Made by a program: the position numbers and the translations under genes | Shown: in pieces, positions 1 to 6,645 of the stretch | Numbering within the stretch: the stretch's first letter is position 1 | Layout of the letters: each line of letters opens with the position of its first letter | Notes under the pieces: generated by a model | Databases searched by the model: none | What the model was told of the DNA's origin: nothing | What the model saw: only the letters and a program-made list of their open reading frames with translations | From: CAYJNO01 sp044432885 | Lineage (GTDB): Bacteria; Bacillota_I; Bacilli_A; Erysipelotrichales; Erysipelotrichaceae | Direction: 5' to 3' | NCBI GenBank assembly: GCA_044432885.1 | Contig: JAWXUG010000050.1 | Span: 1 to 10,368 of the forward strand | DNA length: 10,368 nt

Positions 1-63
1 ACAGATGCACAATATGATACACTAAAGGAAGCCTACCAATCTATTTTTGAAAAATTGAATTAA
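1..63 (+). CDS. 3' end of an unidentified protein (partial)
   Basis: Frame 1 is open from the window edge and ends in TAA at 61-63, giving a 20-residue C-terminus that finishes AYQSIFEKLN. A rho-independent terminator begins about 9 bases after the stop, which supports a real gene end. The tail is charged and probably helical, but it is too short to assign a family, and I do not guess a function. Confidence 0.6.
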   Translation, partial: TDAQYDTLKEAYQSIFEKLN

Positions 64-71
64 ACCTTAAG

Positions 72-100
72 ACATCACCTTAATTGGTGGTGTTTTTATT
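72..100 (+). terminator. Rho-independent terminator of the upstream gene
   Basis: An 8-bp stem (72-79 with 86-93, one G-U pair), a 6-nt loop TTAATT and the T-rich tail TTTTATT form a compact intrinsic terminator. It separates the upstream gene from the LytTR unit, so that unit must start from its own promoter. Confidence 0.8.
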
Positions 101-102
101 TG

Positions 103-137
103 ATTTATACCACTTAAGTACGAATTTATACCACTTA
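103..137 (+). promoter_or_regulatory. Tandem direct repeat, probable LytTR-protein operator
   Basis: The 14-mer ATTTATACCACTTA occurs twice without mismatch, at 103-116 and 124-137, so the repeats start 21 bp apart. That is two helical turns and places both copies on the same DNA face. The core ACCACTTA(A/G) separated by 12 bp resembles the paired direct repeats bound by LytTR-family regulators, such as those of streptococcal LytTR regulatory systems. The copies lie upstream of the -35 zone of a promoter whose first gene encodes a LytTR protein, so positive autoregulation is the natural inference. Confidence 0.75.
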
Positions 138-146
138 GACAAATAG

Positions 147-175
147 TAACCATTTCATTTTTTTCGTGATAAAAT
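147..175 (+). promoter_or_regulatory. Likely promoter of the LytTR/LiaF-like unit
   Basis: TAAAAT at 170-175 is a good -10 hexamer. The position 17 bp upstream (TAACCA, 147-152) is a poor -35 match. A weak -35 with tandem repeats just upstream is the usual layout of activator-dependent LytTR promoters. Transcription would start near 182, with the Shine-Dalgarno AAAGGA close before the ATG at 202. Confidence 0.55.
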
Positions 176-201
176 GAAATTATCAAAGAAAGGAAGCTTA
201 T

Positions 202-660
202 ATGAAAATAATCTTTCAAATCCAAGAAGAACTAGCTGAAGATGAAATTCATATTCATTGTCATGAGTTAAATGAAGATATGATGAGAATACAAAAACTA
301 ATTCAAGATAAATTTAAGGGTAAAGATATTGTCGTTTTCAAAGAGGATGTAGAGTACTATATTCCTATACAGCAGGTTTTATTTATTGAAACCTCACTTA
401 GAGAATTAATTGTCCATACTGAGAGTGATATGTATGTTATAAAAAAGAAACTGTATGAGTTAGAAGCACAACTACCTGATCATTTTACAAGAATATCAAA
501 GTCAGCTTTGGTTAACCTTAATAAGGTTTATGCAATTAATCGCTCAATTGTATCCAGTGGCTTAGTAGAGTTTCAAAACACTTCAAAGAAAGTCGCTGTT
601 TCGAGAATGTATTATCAGGAATTTAAGGAAAAGATGAAATGGAGAAGAAGTTCATTATGA
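202..660 (+). CDS. LytTR-domain DNA-binding transcriptional regulator
   Basis: This 152-residue protein has a short N-terminal region (about 1-42) and one LytTR DNA-binding domain (about 45-147). The family hallmarks are visible: the strand-rich start (YYIPIQQVLFIET), the core FTRISKSALVNLNKV and the closing KVAVSRMYYQEF. There is no receiver domain with a phosphoacceptor Asp, so it is not a classical two-component response regulator. Stand-alone LytTR proteins encoded with a membrane partner act in LytTR regulatory systems such as HdrRM and BrsRM of streptococci, where the membrane protein antagonises the regulator. The downstream gene here overlaps it and encodes a membrane protein, which fits that scheme. 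Direct repeats upstream suggest that it activates its own promoter. The family call is firm; the target genes beyond its own unit are unknown. Confidence 0.92.
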   Translation: MKIIFQIQEELAEDEIHIHCHELNEDMMRIQKLIQDKFKGKDIVVFKEDVEYYIPIQQVLFIETSLRELIVHTESDMYVIKKKLYELEAQLPDHFTRISKSALVNLNKVYAINRSIVSSGLVEFQNTSKKVAVSRMYYQEFKEKMKWRRSSL

Positions 661-1376
661 GAAAAACAAAAAATATAATTAAAGGCTTAATGTTTATTTT
701 ATTTGCAGTGTTACTTATTGCATCAGATCAACAATGGTTCGGAGAAATTAATGTATTTAGATGGTTAATTGTCATCTTTTTTGGCTATCTAACCCTATCT
801 TATTTATTGAAAAGAAAGTTCATTACGATGGGCTTATGTGCTCCAATTACCTATTATTTTATACAACCGTTATTATTTTTACCTGAATTATCAATTTGGT
901 TATTACTGGCAGTATCGATGTTAATTTCCATTGGATTATCGATGATATTTGATCATCCATCCCATATTGAATTCACATATGATAGTAGTAAAAATAAGGA
1001 TTACCGTAAGAACGATTATATCATTGATGAAGAAGAAGTTGTTTATGAGGATGGTAGTAAGCAAAAGAGAATTTTCGAGGCTGCGACAACATATTTGTAT
1101 ACTGATGATTTTGATGAGAAATATTTAAAATGCAAAGCTTCTGCATTAGAGGTATACTTTAGACAAGGAAGCAATGATAAACAATCTGTTACTTTGAATT
1201 TAGAAGCTATGATGAGTGCTGTTGAAATTAATGTGCCTAGAAACTGGTATGTCGTCTTGGATATGGATAGCGAAGCAAGTGTGATGGAGAATAATTATCA
1301 GGAGGCACAAACAAACTTTACCCTTTTTGTAAAAGGGCGTACTAAATTTTCGGCTATAGAAGTTAATTACATTTAA
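657..1376 (+). CDS. LiaF-like four-TM membrane protein, probable partner of the LytTR regulator
   Basis: The protein has 239 residues from the ATG at 657, which overlaps the preceding TGA (ATGA) and has GGAG about 12 nt upstream. An in-frame ATG at 639 would add six residues. Four hydrophobic segments (about 7-22, 33-51, 56-75, 79-98) form an N-terminal membrane domain. A charged linker and a beta-rich C-terminal domain (about 144-239) follow, with the pattern SVTLNLEAMMSAVEINVP resembling the LiaF C-terminal region. LiaF proteins inhibit envelope-stress signalling; here there is no LiaS/LiaR pair, only a LytTR protein. The overlap and likely translational coupling suggest that it senses the membrane state and restrains the LytTR regulator, by analogy with HdrM/BrsM. 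Both membrane topology and role are inferred from sequence. The LiaF-like assignment rests on overall pattern, so it is moderate. Confidence 0.7.
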   Translation: MRKTKNIIKGLMFILFAVLLIASDQQWFGEINVFRWLIVIFFGYLTLSYLLKRKFITMGLCAPITYYFIQPLLFLPELSIWLLLAVSMLISIGLSMIFDHPSHIEFTYDSSKNKDYRKNDYIIDEEEVVYEDGSKQKRIFEAATTYLYTDDFDEKYLKCKASALEVYFRQGSNDKQSVTLNLEAMMSAVEINVPRNWYVVLDMDSEASVMENNYQEAQTNFTLFVKGRTKFSAIEVNYI

Positions 1377-1409
1377 AAAAATATTCTTAATATAAACTTA
1401 AGATTGCAT

Positions 1410-1441
1410 TTGATACGCTTTTGGTAAATAAATGATATAAT
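1410..1441 (+). promoter_or_regulatory. Promoter of the thioredoxin-like/GNAT/cls operon
   Basis: A perfect TATAAT at 1436-1441 is preceded by TGA, giving an extended -10 (TGATATAAT). The best upstream hexamer, TTGATA (1410-1415), is 20 bp away, longer than ideal, so the extended -10 probably carries recognition. The strong Shine-Dalgarno AGAGGTGA follows at 1449-1456, just before the ATG. No convincing terminator separates this from the LiaF-like gene, so some readthrough is possible. Confidence 0.6.
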
Positions 1442-1460
1442 ATACAAAAGAGGTGATTGG

Positions 1461-1718
1461 ATGAAATTGAAACTATTTATACTTGAAAATTGTCCACATT
1501 GTATCAAAGCGCGTGGTTATTTAAGTGAGTTATTAAAAGATCCAAAGTATCAAGCGGTAGAAATTGAACTAATCGATGAAAACAAACAATCAGAGCTGGC
1601 AAATAGTTATGATTATTATTATGTGCCTACATTTTTCTATCATGAAAAAAAATTATTTGAAGGTTCAATGACAAAAAAAGATGTTCAAAATGTACTTGAT
1701 GAAGTTTTATCTATATGA
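1461..1718 (+). CDS. Small thioredoxin/glutaredoxin-fold protein (CPHC)
   Basis: The 85-residue protein has the thioredoxin-fold essentials: an N-terminal strand, the redox motif CPHC (residues 11-14) and a cis-proline in VPTF (Pro56), followed by a strand and a C-terminal helix. The length suits a minimal glutaredoxin-like fold rather than full thioredoxin (about 105 residues). No signal peptide or membrane segment is seen, so it should act in the cytoplasm as a thiol-disulfide oxidoreductase. CPHC is also the DsbA motif and is associated with more oxidising behaviour than CGPC, but the redox role is not determined here. The next gene starts within its stop codon (ATGA), so the two are probably translationally coupled. 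The physiological partner is unknown. Confidence 0.82.
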   Translation: MKLKLFILENCPHCIKARGYLSELLKDPKYQAVEIELIDENKQSELANSYDYYYVPTFFYHEKKLFEGSMTKKDVQNVLDEVLSI

Positions 1719-2179
1719 GGTTTTTAAGACGTAGATATAAATCACAATATCCGAGTTATGAAGGCATTCAGTTGGTCCAAAGTGGTCATCATTTCCCTTT
1801 TTATTTAGAAGATCTTGAAACGATCTACTTTGATATTATATTAGAAAATACACAGGAAAAAGTGGGAATGATTGATTTGAGAATAGGAATGAATGATTAC
1901 TATTATTATCTAGGGCAAGTAGGATACAATATTTTGGAAAAATATCGGGGCCATCATTATTCATATAAAGCATGTCGCGTATTATTTGAAATTGTCAAGG
2001 CTCAATATAAGATGAAAGAATTATGGATTACATGTTCCCCAGAAAATATTGCATCTTACAAAACATTGGTTAAATTAAAGGGTGAGCTCATGGAAACAGT
2101 TCGCGTGCCAAAGACTCATGAACTATATTATCGCAATGAAAGAGTTAAATGTATCTTTAAATATGATTTGATGGAGTAG
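1715..2179 (+). CDS. GNAT-family N-acetyltransferase
   Basis: This 154-residue protein is of typical single-domain GNAT size. A strand pair (about 37-58) leads to the acetyl-CoA-binding motif A, VGYNILEKYRGHHYSYKA (about 69-86). Further on, the motif-B-like ENIASYKTLVKLKGEL appears near residues 110-125. The pyrophosphate-binding loop is degenerate: RGHHYS replaces the usual R/Q-x-x-G-x-G/A, as in RGKGYA. Family membership is nevertheless clear from the surrounding pattern. GNAT enzymes move an acetyl group from acetyl-CoA to amines of small molecules or proteins; the substrate cannot be read from sequence. The gene overlaps the thioredoxin-like gene by 4 nt, and cls starts 3 nt after its stop, so the three share a transcript. 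Confidence 0.82.
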   Translation: MRFLRRRYKSQYPSYEGIQLVQSGHHFPFYLEDLETIYFDIILENTQEKVGMIDLRIGMNDYYYYLGQVGYNILEKYRGHHYSYKACRVLFEIVKAQYKMKELWITCSPENIASYKTLVKLKGELMETVRVPKTHELYYRNERVKCIFKYDLME

Positions 2180-2182
2180 ATT

Positions 2183-3712
2183 ATGAATCGTTTAAAAAGA
2201 TTAATTAACAGTCGTATGTTTCAAGTTACATGCTTGATTATCTTGCAAGCATGTCTTTTATATTTGATGTTGTTTATAGCGATTAGATTAGATACGGGAT
2301 TAACCACCTTGTTAACTATTTTAAGTGCACTTATTGTCATTTATGTTTTAAATAAACACGGAAATCCTGTTTATAAGATGGCATGGACCATCATCATTCT
2401 TTCTATCCCATTAGTGGGAGGCGTGAGCTATTTATTGTTTGGTGGTCGTAAAATGCCCAAAAATCTAAGTCGTTCCATGCTTAAGTCACTAGAGGAATCT
2501 TCAATCTTTCAAATTCAAAGTAAAGAGGCTGATAAGCTACTTTATGAGTTAGATTCCAACATACAAATGCAATATAGATATGTTAAAGATAATGCTTCTT
2601 TTCCCTATCATATAAATACACAAACAAGTTATTTTCCAAGCGGAGAAGCAATGTTGAGTCAATATTTAGAAGATTTAAAACAAGCAAAGCATTTTATCTT
2701 TTTAGAGTATTTTATTATAGAAGAAGGGCAAATGTGGGATGGAGTCCTAGCTATTCTTAAAGAAAAAGTGAGTCAAGGTGTCAAAGTTTATGTGATGTAT
2801 GATGATGCAGGATGTCTTGAAACATTGGATTATCATTATGATGATTACTTGAAAGAGATAGGAATCCAAGCGGTTATTTTTAATCCTATTTCTGCAAAAT
2901 TGGTTGTAACAATGAATAATCGTGATCATCGTAAAATGACAATTATAGATAATCAAATTGCTTATACAGGAGGCATCAACCTTGCGGATGAATATATCAA
3001 TCAAAAACAACGTTTCGGCTATTGGAAGGATAGTGCTTTACGTTTTGAAGGAGAGGCTGTTTGGAATTATACAGTAACATTTATTCAATTTTATAATGCG
3101 ATTGTAAAAGGAGAACATTTAAACTATCACGACTTTAAAATAGAGCATGATTTCATACCATCTTCATCTTTAGTTTTGCCATTTAGTGATAGTCCAACAG
3201 ATGAAGAAGAAGTAGGACGTAGTGTTCATTTAAATATGATTAATAAGGCTAGACGTTATATTTATATTCATACTCCTTATCTAATTATTGATCATGAAAT
3301 TATTGTAGCGTTGAGTTTAGCAAGAAAAAATGGGGTAGAAGTCGTCATTAGTACCCCGCATATCCCAGATAAATGGTATGCATTTGGTTTGACACAAAAT
3401 AGTTATCAAGAATTATTGAGTGCAGGGATTAAAATTTATGAGTTTACTCCAGGATTTTTGCATTCTAAAACCTTTATTTCTGATGATGAAATTGCATTAG
3501 TAGGATCTATCAATATGGATTATCGAAGTTATTATCTTCATTACGAGTGTGGTGTTTTATTGAATGATCCAAAGACTTTAGAAAGCATTAAAAAGGACTT
3601 TATAGATACATTCGCTCAATCACAAGAAATTACATTGGCTAGTGTTGAACAAACACCATTTTATAAACGTGTTTTTCGCTCTATCTTGAATTTGTTTTCA
3701 CCACTCATGTGA
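2183..3712 (+). CDS. cls: Cardiolipin synthase (phospholipase D family)
   Basis: The 509-residue protein has the complete layout of bacterial ClsA-type cardiolipin synthases. Hydrophobic N-terminal segments (about 12-56 and 67-87) include the PLDc_N-like part ending in YLLFGG. Two phospholipase D catalytic motifs follow: HRKMTIID at 249-256 with downstream GGINLADEY, and HSKTFISD at 427-434 with downstream GSINMDYRS. Both HxKxxxxD sites are intact, so activity is expected. The enzyme condenses two phosphatidylglycerol molecules into cardiolipin and glycerol at the cytoplasmic membrane. Its Shine-Dalgarno GGAG lies at 2173-2176 inside the preceding gene, and the start is 3 nt past that gene's stop. 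It is the last gene of the operon. Length is normal for the family. Confidence 0.95.
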   Translation: MNRLKRLINSRMFQVTCLIILQACLLYLMLFIAIRLDTGLTTLLTILSALIVIYVLNKHGNPVYKMAWTIIILSIPLVGGVSYLLFGGRKMPKNLSRSMLKSLEESSIFQIQSKEADKLLYELDSNIQMQYRYVKDNASFPYHINTQTSYFPSGEAMLSQYLEDLKQAKHFIFLEYFIIEEGQMWDGVLAILKEKVSQGVKVYVMYDDAGCLETLDYHYDDYLKEIGIQAVIFNPISAKLVVTMNNRDHRKMTIIDNQIAYTGGINLADEYINQKQRFGYWKDSALRFEGEAVWNYTVTFIQFYNAIVKGEHLNYHDFKIEHDFIPSSSLVLPFSDSPTDEEEVGRSVHLNMINKARRYIYIHTPYLIIDHEIIVALSLARKNGVEVVISTPHIPDKWYAFGLTQNSYQELLSAGIKIYEFTPGFLHSKTFISDDEIALVGSINMDYRSYYLHYECGVLLNDPKTLESIKKDFIDTFAQSQEITLASVEQTPFYKRVFRSILNLFSPLM

Positions 3713-3715
3713 GAC

Positions 3716-3744
3716 TTGCATTTATAAGGAATGCTCATTATAAT
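3716..3744 (+). promoter_or_regulatory. Promoter of the patatin-like phospholipase gene
   Basis: TTGCAT (3716-3721) and TATAAT (3739-3744) are separated by exactly 17 bp, a near-consensus sigma-A-type promoter. It starts only 4 nt after the cls stop, so the phospholipase has its own strong promoter although it follows cls closely. GAGGT at 3751-3755 serves as the Shine-Dalgarno for the ATG at 3765. Confidence 0.8.
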
Positions 3745-3764
3745 ATTGAAGAGGTAATAAAAAG

Positions 3765-4622
3765 ATGAAAATAGGATTAGTACTTGAAGGCGGAGGGATG
3801 CGCGGGGCTTATACAGCAGGCGTATTGTCTTGGTTAATTGATAACAATATAGAATTTGATTATGGAGTCGGTATTTCAGCAGGGGCAGTTAATTTATGTA
3901 ACTTCTTCATGAAAAACAAAGAACTTTTATATGACATACCAGTAAAATATATGCCAAATAAAAAGAATGTTGGATTATATCCAATTGTTAAAGAACGCAG
4001 ATATGTTGGCTATGATTACATGTTTGATGATTTATTGAAAAATGAACTTAAGTATGATACTCGTTCATTAAAAGAGAATAAGATTAATCTAGAATTTGGT
4101 ATTTATGATTTAAATACTTGTCAAACAGACTTTTATAATGCAAGTGATTTAGATGATGAATTAAGAATGTTAAAAGCATCATGTACATTGCCAATCGCTG
4201 GAAGAATTGTGGATTATAAGGGACATCGTTTTTTAGATGGGGGCATTTCTGTAATGATTCCTATCCAACGAAGTATTGATCAAAAAATGGATAAACATTT
4301 TGTGATAGTTACCAAACCTGAAGGCTATGTACGCAAACCAGCAAGTGAGTTTATGCGCAAACTGATGGCTTTTAATTATCCAAACTATCCTAAAATGGTA
4401 GAAGATTATACCCATCGTCATGAATCGTATAATGCACAAATGGAATTGATTGAAAATAAAGTACAAGATGGCAGTTGTTATTTAATGAGACCAAGTATTG
4501 ATATTCCAGTAAAACGATTCAGTGGAGATCCTGAAAATTTAAAAGCTTTGTATAAATTAGGCTATGAAGATATGGAAAATCAAAAAGAAGAAATTTTAAA
4601 TTTTATGAATAAAGCGATGTAG
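3765..4622 (+). CDS. Patatin-like phospholipase family protein
   Basis: The 285-residue protein carries all patatin signatures. The oxyanion-hole loop is EGGGMRGAYTAG (8-19), the nucleophile elbow is GISAG with Ser38, and the DGG motif carries the catalytic Asp158 (FLDGGISVMIP). A Ser-Asp catalytic dyad is therefore complete. No signal peptide is seen, so it is probably a cytoplasmic or membrane-surface acyl hydrolase. The C-terminal part (about 170-285) is the extended tail common to bacterial patatin-like proteins of about 280-290 residues. The substrate is likely phospholipid or another acyl lipid, but this is family inference. Although transcribed separately, it sits beside cls, which would pair phospholipid synthesis with turnover. 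The ATG is well supported by GAGGT upstream. Confidence 0.93.
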   Translation: MKIGLVLEGGGMRGAYTAGVLSWLIDNNIEFDYGVGISAGAVNLCNFFMKNKELLYDIPVKYMPNKKNVGLYPIVKERRYVGYDYMFDDLLKNELKYDTRSLKENKINLEFGIYDLNTCQTDFYNASDLDDELRMLKASCTLPIAGRIVDYKGHRFLDGGISVMIPIQRSIDQKMDKHFVIVTKPEGYVRKPASEFMRKLMAFNYPNYPKMVEDYTHRHESYNAQMELIENKVQDGSCYLMRPSIDIPVKRFSGDPENLKALYKLGYEDMENQKEEILNFMNKAM

Positions 4623-4637
4623 GATTACATCGTTTTT
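4611..4637 (+). terminator. Rho-independent terminator overlapping the phospholipase stop codon
   Basis: CGATGTA (4615-4621) pairs perfectly with TACATCG (4626-4632) around the loop GGAT, followed by TTTTT. The flanking AAAG can extend the stem into the T-tract through A-U and G-U pairs. The 5' arm includes the last sense codons and part of the TAG stop (4620-4622), so termination occurs with almost no 3' UTR. Confidence 0.8.
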
Positions 4638-4674
4638 ATAAACATTCATCCCAATAATTTGGGAAAATGTTATA
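4637..4674 (+). promoter_or_regulatory. Promoter of the umuC-like/yolD-like unit with a long overlapping dyad
   Basis: TATACT at 4671-4676 is preceded by TG-T (4668-4670), giving an extended -10. No good -35 is present. Over it lies an interrupted inverted repeat: AACATT (4641-4646) with AATGTT (4666-4671), and inside this CCCAA (4650-4654) with TTGGG (4659-4663) around TAAT. TATA on the left and ATA on the right prolong the outer symmetry with one extra base. It does not resemble the Gram-positive LexA box (CGAAC-N4-GTTCG). A repressor site is the likely reading, but the protein is unknown. AAGGAGG at 4685-4691 is the Shine-Dalgarno. Confidence 0.6.
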
Positions 4675-4696
4675 CTATTAAAAAAAGGAGGCTAAA

Positions 4697-6217
4697 ATGA
4701 ATGCTAAAAACTCTACCTATATTTGTATTGATTTAAAGTCTTTTTATGCCTCTGTAGAATGTGTAGAGAGAAAGCTTGATCCAATGACAACCAATCTTGT
4801 AGTAGCAGATCAATCTAGGACTGATAAGTCAATATGTTTGGCAGCGACCCCCTCTTTAAAATCATTTGGTGTTAAGGGGAGGTCACGCCTTTTTGAAGTT
4901 AAACAAAGACTTAAACAGGTTAACTATGAAAGGCAAATAAAGTATCGTAATAAATTAAAAAGAAAATCATGGAACATCGATGAAATTAATGAGGATCCCA
5001 GTGTTGAAGTTGATTTTATTATTGCGCCACCAAGAATGGCCCATTATATTGAGTATAGTTCAAGAGTATTTGATGTTTATTTAAAGTATGTAGCAATGGA
5101 AGATATTCATATTTATTCTGTAGATGAAGTCTTTATTGATGTGACCAGTTATCTAAGAAGTTATGGTTTAACGGCTTATGAATTAGCTAATAAAATCATT
5201 AAGGATGTACTACAAACAACCAAAATTACTGCCACTGCAGGAATTGCTAATAACCTATATTTAGCGAAGGTTGCAATGGATATTTTAGCTAAACATATTC
5301 CTGCTGATAAAGATGGGATTCGGATTGCAGAATTAAATGAGCATACGTATCGAGAGCAGTTATGGAATCATGAACCATTAACTGATTTTTGGCGTGTAGG
5401 AAAAGGATATGCAAAAAAATTACAGGAATATGGCATTACAACAATGGGGGAAATCGCAAGGTGTTCTTTAGGTAGTTACCAAGATAAATACAATGAAGCT
5501 TTTCTTTATAAATTATTTGGAGTAAATGCTGAGTTATTGATTGATCATGCATGGGGAGTTGAGCCCTGTGAAATGAAGATGATTAAAAGCTATCAGCCTC
5601 AAGCAACTTCTATTGGTAGTGGTCAAGTTTTACATAGCGCCTATACCTATGATAAGGCAAGAATTGTCTTAAGAGAGATGGTTGAATCATTGGCTTTAAA
5701 ATTAGCTGATTTGCATTTAATGAGTTCAAGCTTAACTATGACGATAGGTTATGATATTGAAAATTTAACAGATACTAAAATAAGCGAATATTATCAAGGG
5801 GCGATTACCGTTGATCCGTACGGAAGAAAGATTCCCAAACATGCACATGGGATTGTTCATTTTAATGGGTTAACTTCTTCTCAAAATGAAATGGCGGAGG
5901 CAGCTTTAAAAAAATTTGAACAAATTGTTGATGATAGGCTTTACATTCGCAGATTAAATATTGCGGCCAATCAAGTAACCCAAGAAGTATTTAATCATTA
6001 CCCCAAAGGTGAACAACTCAATTTATTCGAAGATCAAAAAGATCATTTAGATCATGAAGTTCTTTTAAAACAACGTGAAAAAGAAAATAAAGCGATGAAG
6101 GCGATGAATACAATAAAAAAGAAATACGGGGGAAATGCAATATTGAAAGCTTCAAGTCTAAGTGAAGGCGCTACTCAAAAAGAAAGAAATCAACAAATAG
6201 GAGGTCATAAAGCATAA
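4697..6217 (+). CDS. Y-family DNA polymerase, UmuC/UvrX-like (translesion synthesis)
   Basis: The 506-residue protein has the Y-family layout. The palm start is IDLKSFYASVE with catalytic Asp12 and steric-gate Tyr17, and YSVDEVFID carries catalytic Asp143-Glu144. A helix-hairpin-helix region follows at about 228-255 (LTDFWRVGKGYAKKL), then a little-finger domain (about 295-425). QLNLF at 440-444 is a clean beta-clamp-binding motif. The tail SSLSEGATQKERNQQIGGHKA-type ending (about 486-506) is characteristic of Firmicute UmuC-like polymerases, as is a lysine-rich insertion at about 72-110 before APPRMAHYIEYS. It should insert nucleotides opposite damaged bases at low fidelity after loading on the sliding clamp. 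The next gene encodes a YolD-like protein, the usual partner, and overlaps by one base (TAATG). All catalytic residues are present. Confidence 0.95.
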   Translation: MNAKNSTYICIDLKSFYASVECVERKLDPMTTNLVVADQSRTDKSICLAATPSLKSFGVKGRSRLFEVKQRLKQVNYERQIKYRNKLKRKSWNIDEINEDPSVEVDFIIAPPRMAHYIEYSSRVFDVYLKYVAMEDIHIYSVDEVFIDVTSYLRSYGLTAYELANKIIKDVLQTTKITATAGIANNLYLAKVAMDILAKHIPADKDGIRIAELNEHTYREQLWNHEPLTDFWRVGKGYAKKLQEYGITTMGEIARCSLGSYQDKYNEAFLYKLFGVNAELLIDHAWGVEPCEMKMIKSYQPQATSIGSGQVLHSAYTYDKARIVLREMVESLALKLADLHLMSSSLTMTIGYDIENLTDTKISEYYQGAITVDPYGRKIPKHAHGIVHFNGLTSSQNEMAEAALKKFEQIVDDRLYIRRLNIAANQVTQEVFNHYPKGEQLNLFEDQKDHLDHEVLLKQREKENKAMKAMNTIKKKYGGNAILKASSLSEGATQKERNQQIGGHKA

Positions 6218-6612
6218 TGAAAGAAAGAGATTACTCAGATATCATTCATTTAAAAAGACCTAAATCGATTTATCCTAAAATGTCACTTGAAAATCGTGCT
6301 GCTCAATTTGCTCCTTTTTCAGCAGTATCAGGACATCATGAATCAATCATTGAAGTTGCAAGAATCGTTGATTCAAAGACTTTGGTAGATGAAGATAGCA
6401 AAGCTTTGATTAATCAAACTTTGACATATTTACAAGAGCATAAGCACCAACAAGCTACCTTTATTGTGTTTGAACAGGATGAGAAAAAAACAGGTGGTAA
6501 ACAAATCGAAATAAGCGGCAAAGTTAAGAAAATAGATGATATCTATCAAGTGATTATTTTACAAGATAAACGTATCATTGAGTTGGAGAATTTAATCGAA
6601 GTTACTCTTTAA
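6217..6612 (+). CDS. YolD-like family protein
   Basis: The 131-residue protein shows the YolD signature near its N-terminus: YSDIIHLKRP, then the block MSLENRAAQFAPFSAVSGH (22-40). A beta-rich C-terminal half follows. YolD-like proteins are regularly encoded directly after UmuC/UvrX-type polymerases in Firmicutes and are thought to act as their accessory subunit, loosely analogous to UmuD; the biochemistry is not well established. Its ATG shares one base with the polymerase stop. Its Shine-Dalgarno AGGAGGT (6199-6205) lies inside the codons of the polymerase's conserved IGGHK ending, so the two are translationally linked. The stop codon sits inside the following terminator stem. Confidence 0.92.
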   Translation: MKERDYSDIIHLKRPKSIYPKMSLENRAAQFAPFSAVSGHHESIIEVARIVDSKTLVDEDSKALINQTLTYLQEHKHQQATFIVFEQDEKKTGGKQIEISGKVKKIDDIYQVIILQDKRIIELENLIEVTL

Positions 6613-6645
6613 AAACATCATGAGCGATTTACTCATGATGTTTTT
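6611..6645. terminator. Bidirectional terminator between convergent units
   Basis: A perfect 14-bp stem (6611-6624 with 6632-6645) encloses the loop CGATTTA. It has five A at one end and five T at the other, so it can terminate transcription in either direction. The yolD-like TAA (6610-6612) and the minus-strand TAA (6644-6646) both touch it, so one hairpin ends two convergent transcripts. Confidence 0.93.

Noticed and set aside
1381..1402. Weak inverted repeat CTTAA/TTAAG after the LiaF-like gene as a possible terminator
   Set aside because: The stem is only about 5 bp of A/T-rich pairs and no T-tract follows.
2747..3010. Minus-strand open frame of 87 codons
   Set aside because: It lies wholly within cls opposite its catalytic region, has no ribosome site or promoter context, and shows composition typical of an antisense shadow.
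4233..4466. Minus-strand open frame of 77 codons
   Set aside because: It lies within the patatin-like gene, antisense, with no supporting signals.
4772..5007. Lysine-rich insertion in the Y-family polymerase as a possible unusual domain
   Set aside because: The insertion (about residues 72-110) appears to be a regular feature of Firmicute UmuC-like polymerases of about 480-510 residues, so it is not specific to this protein.
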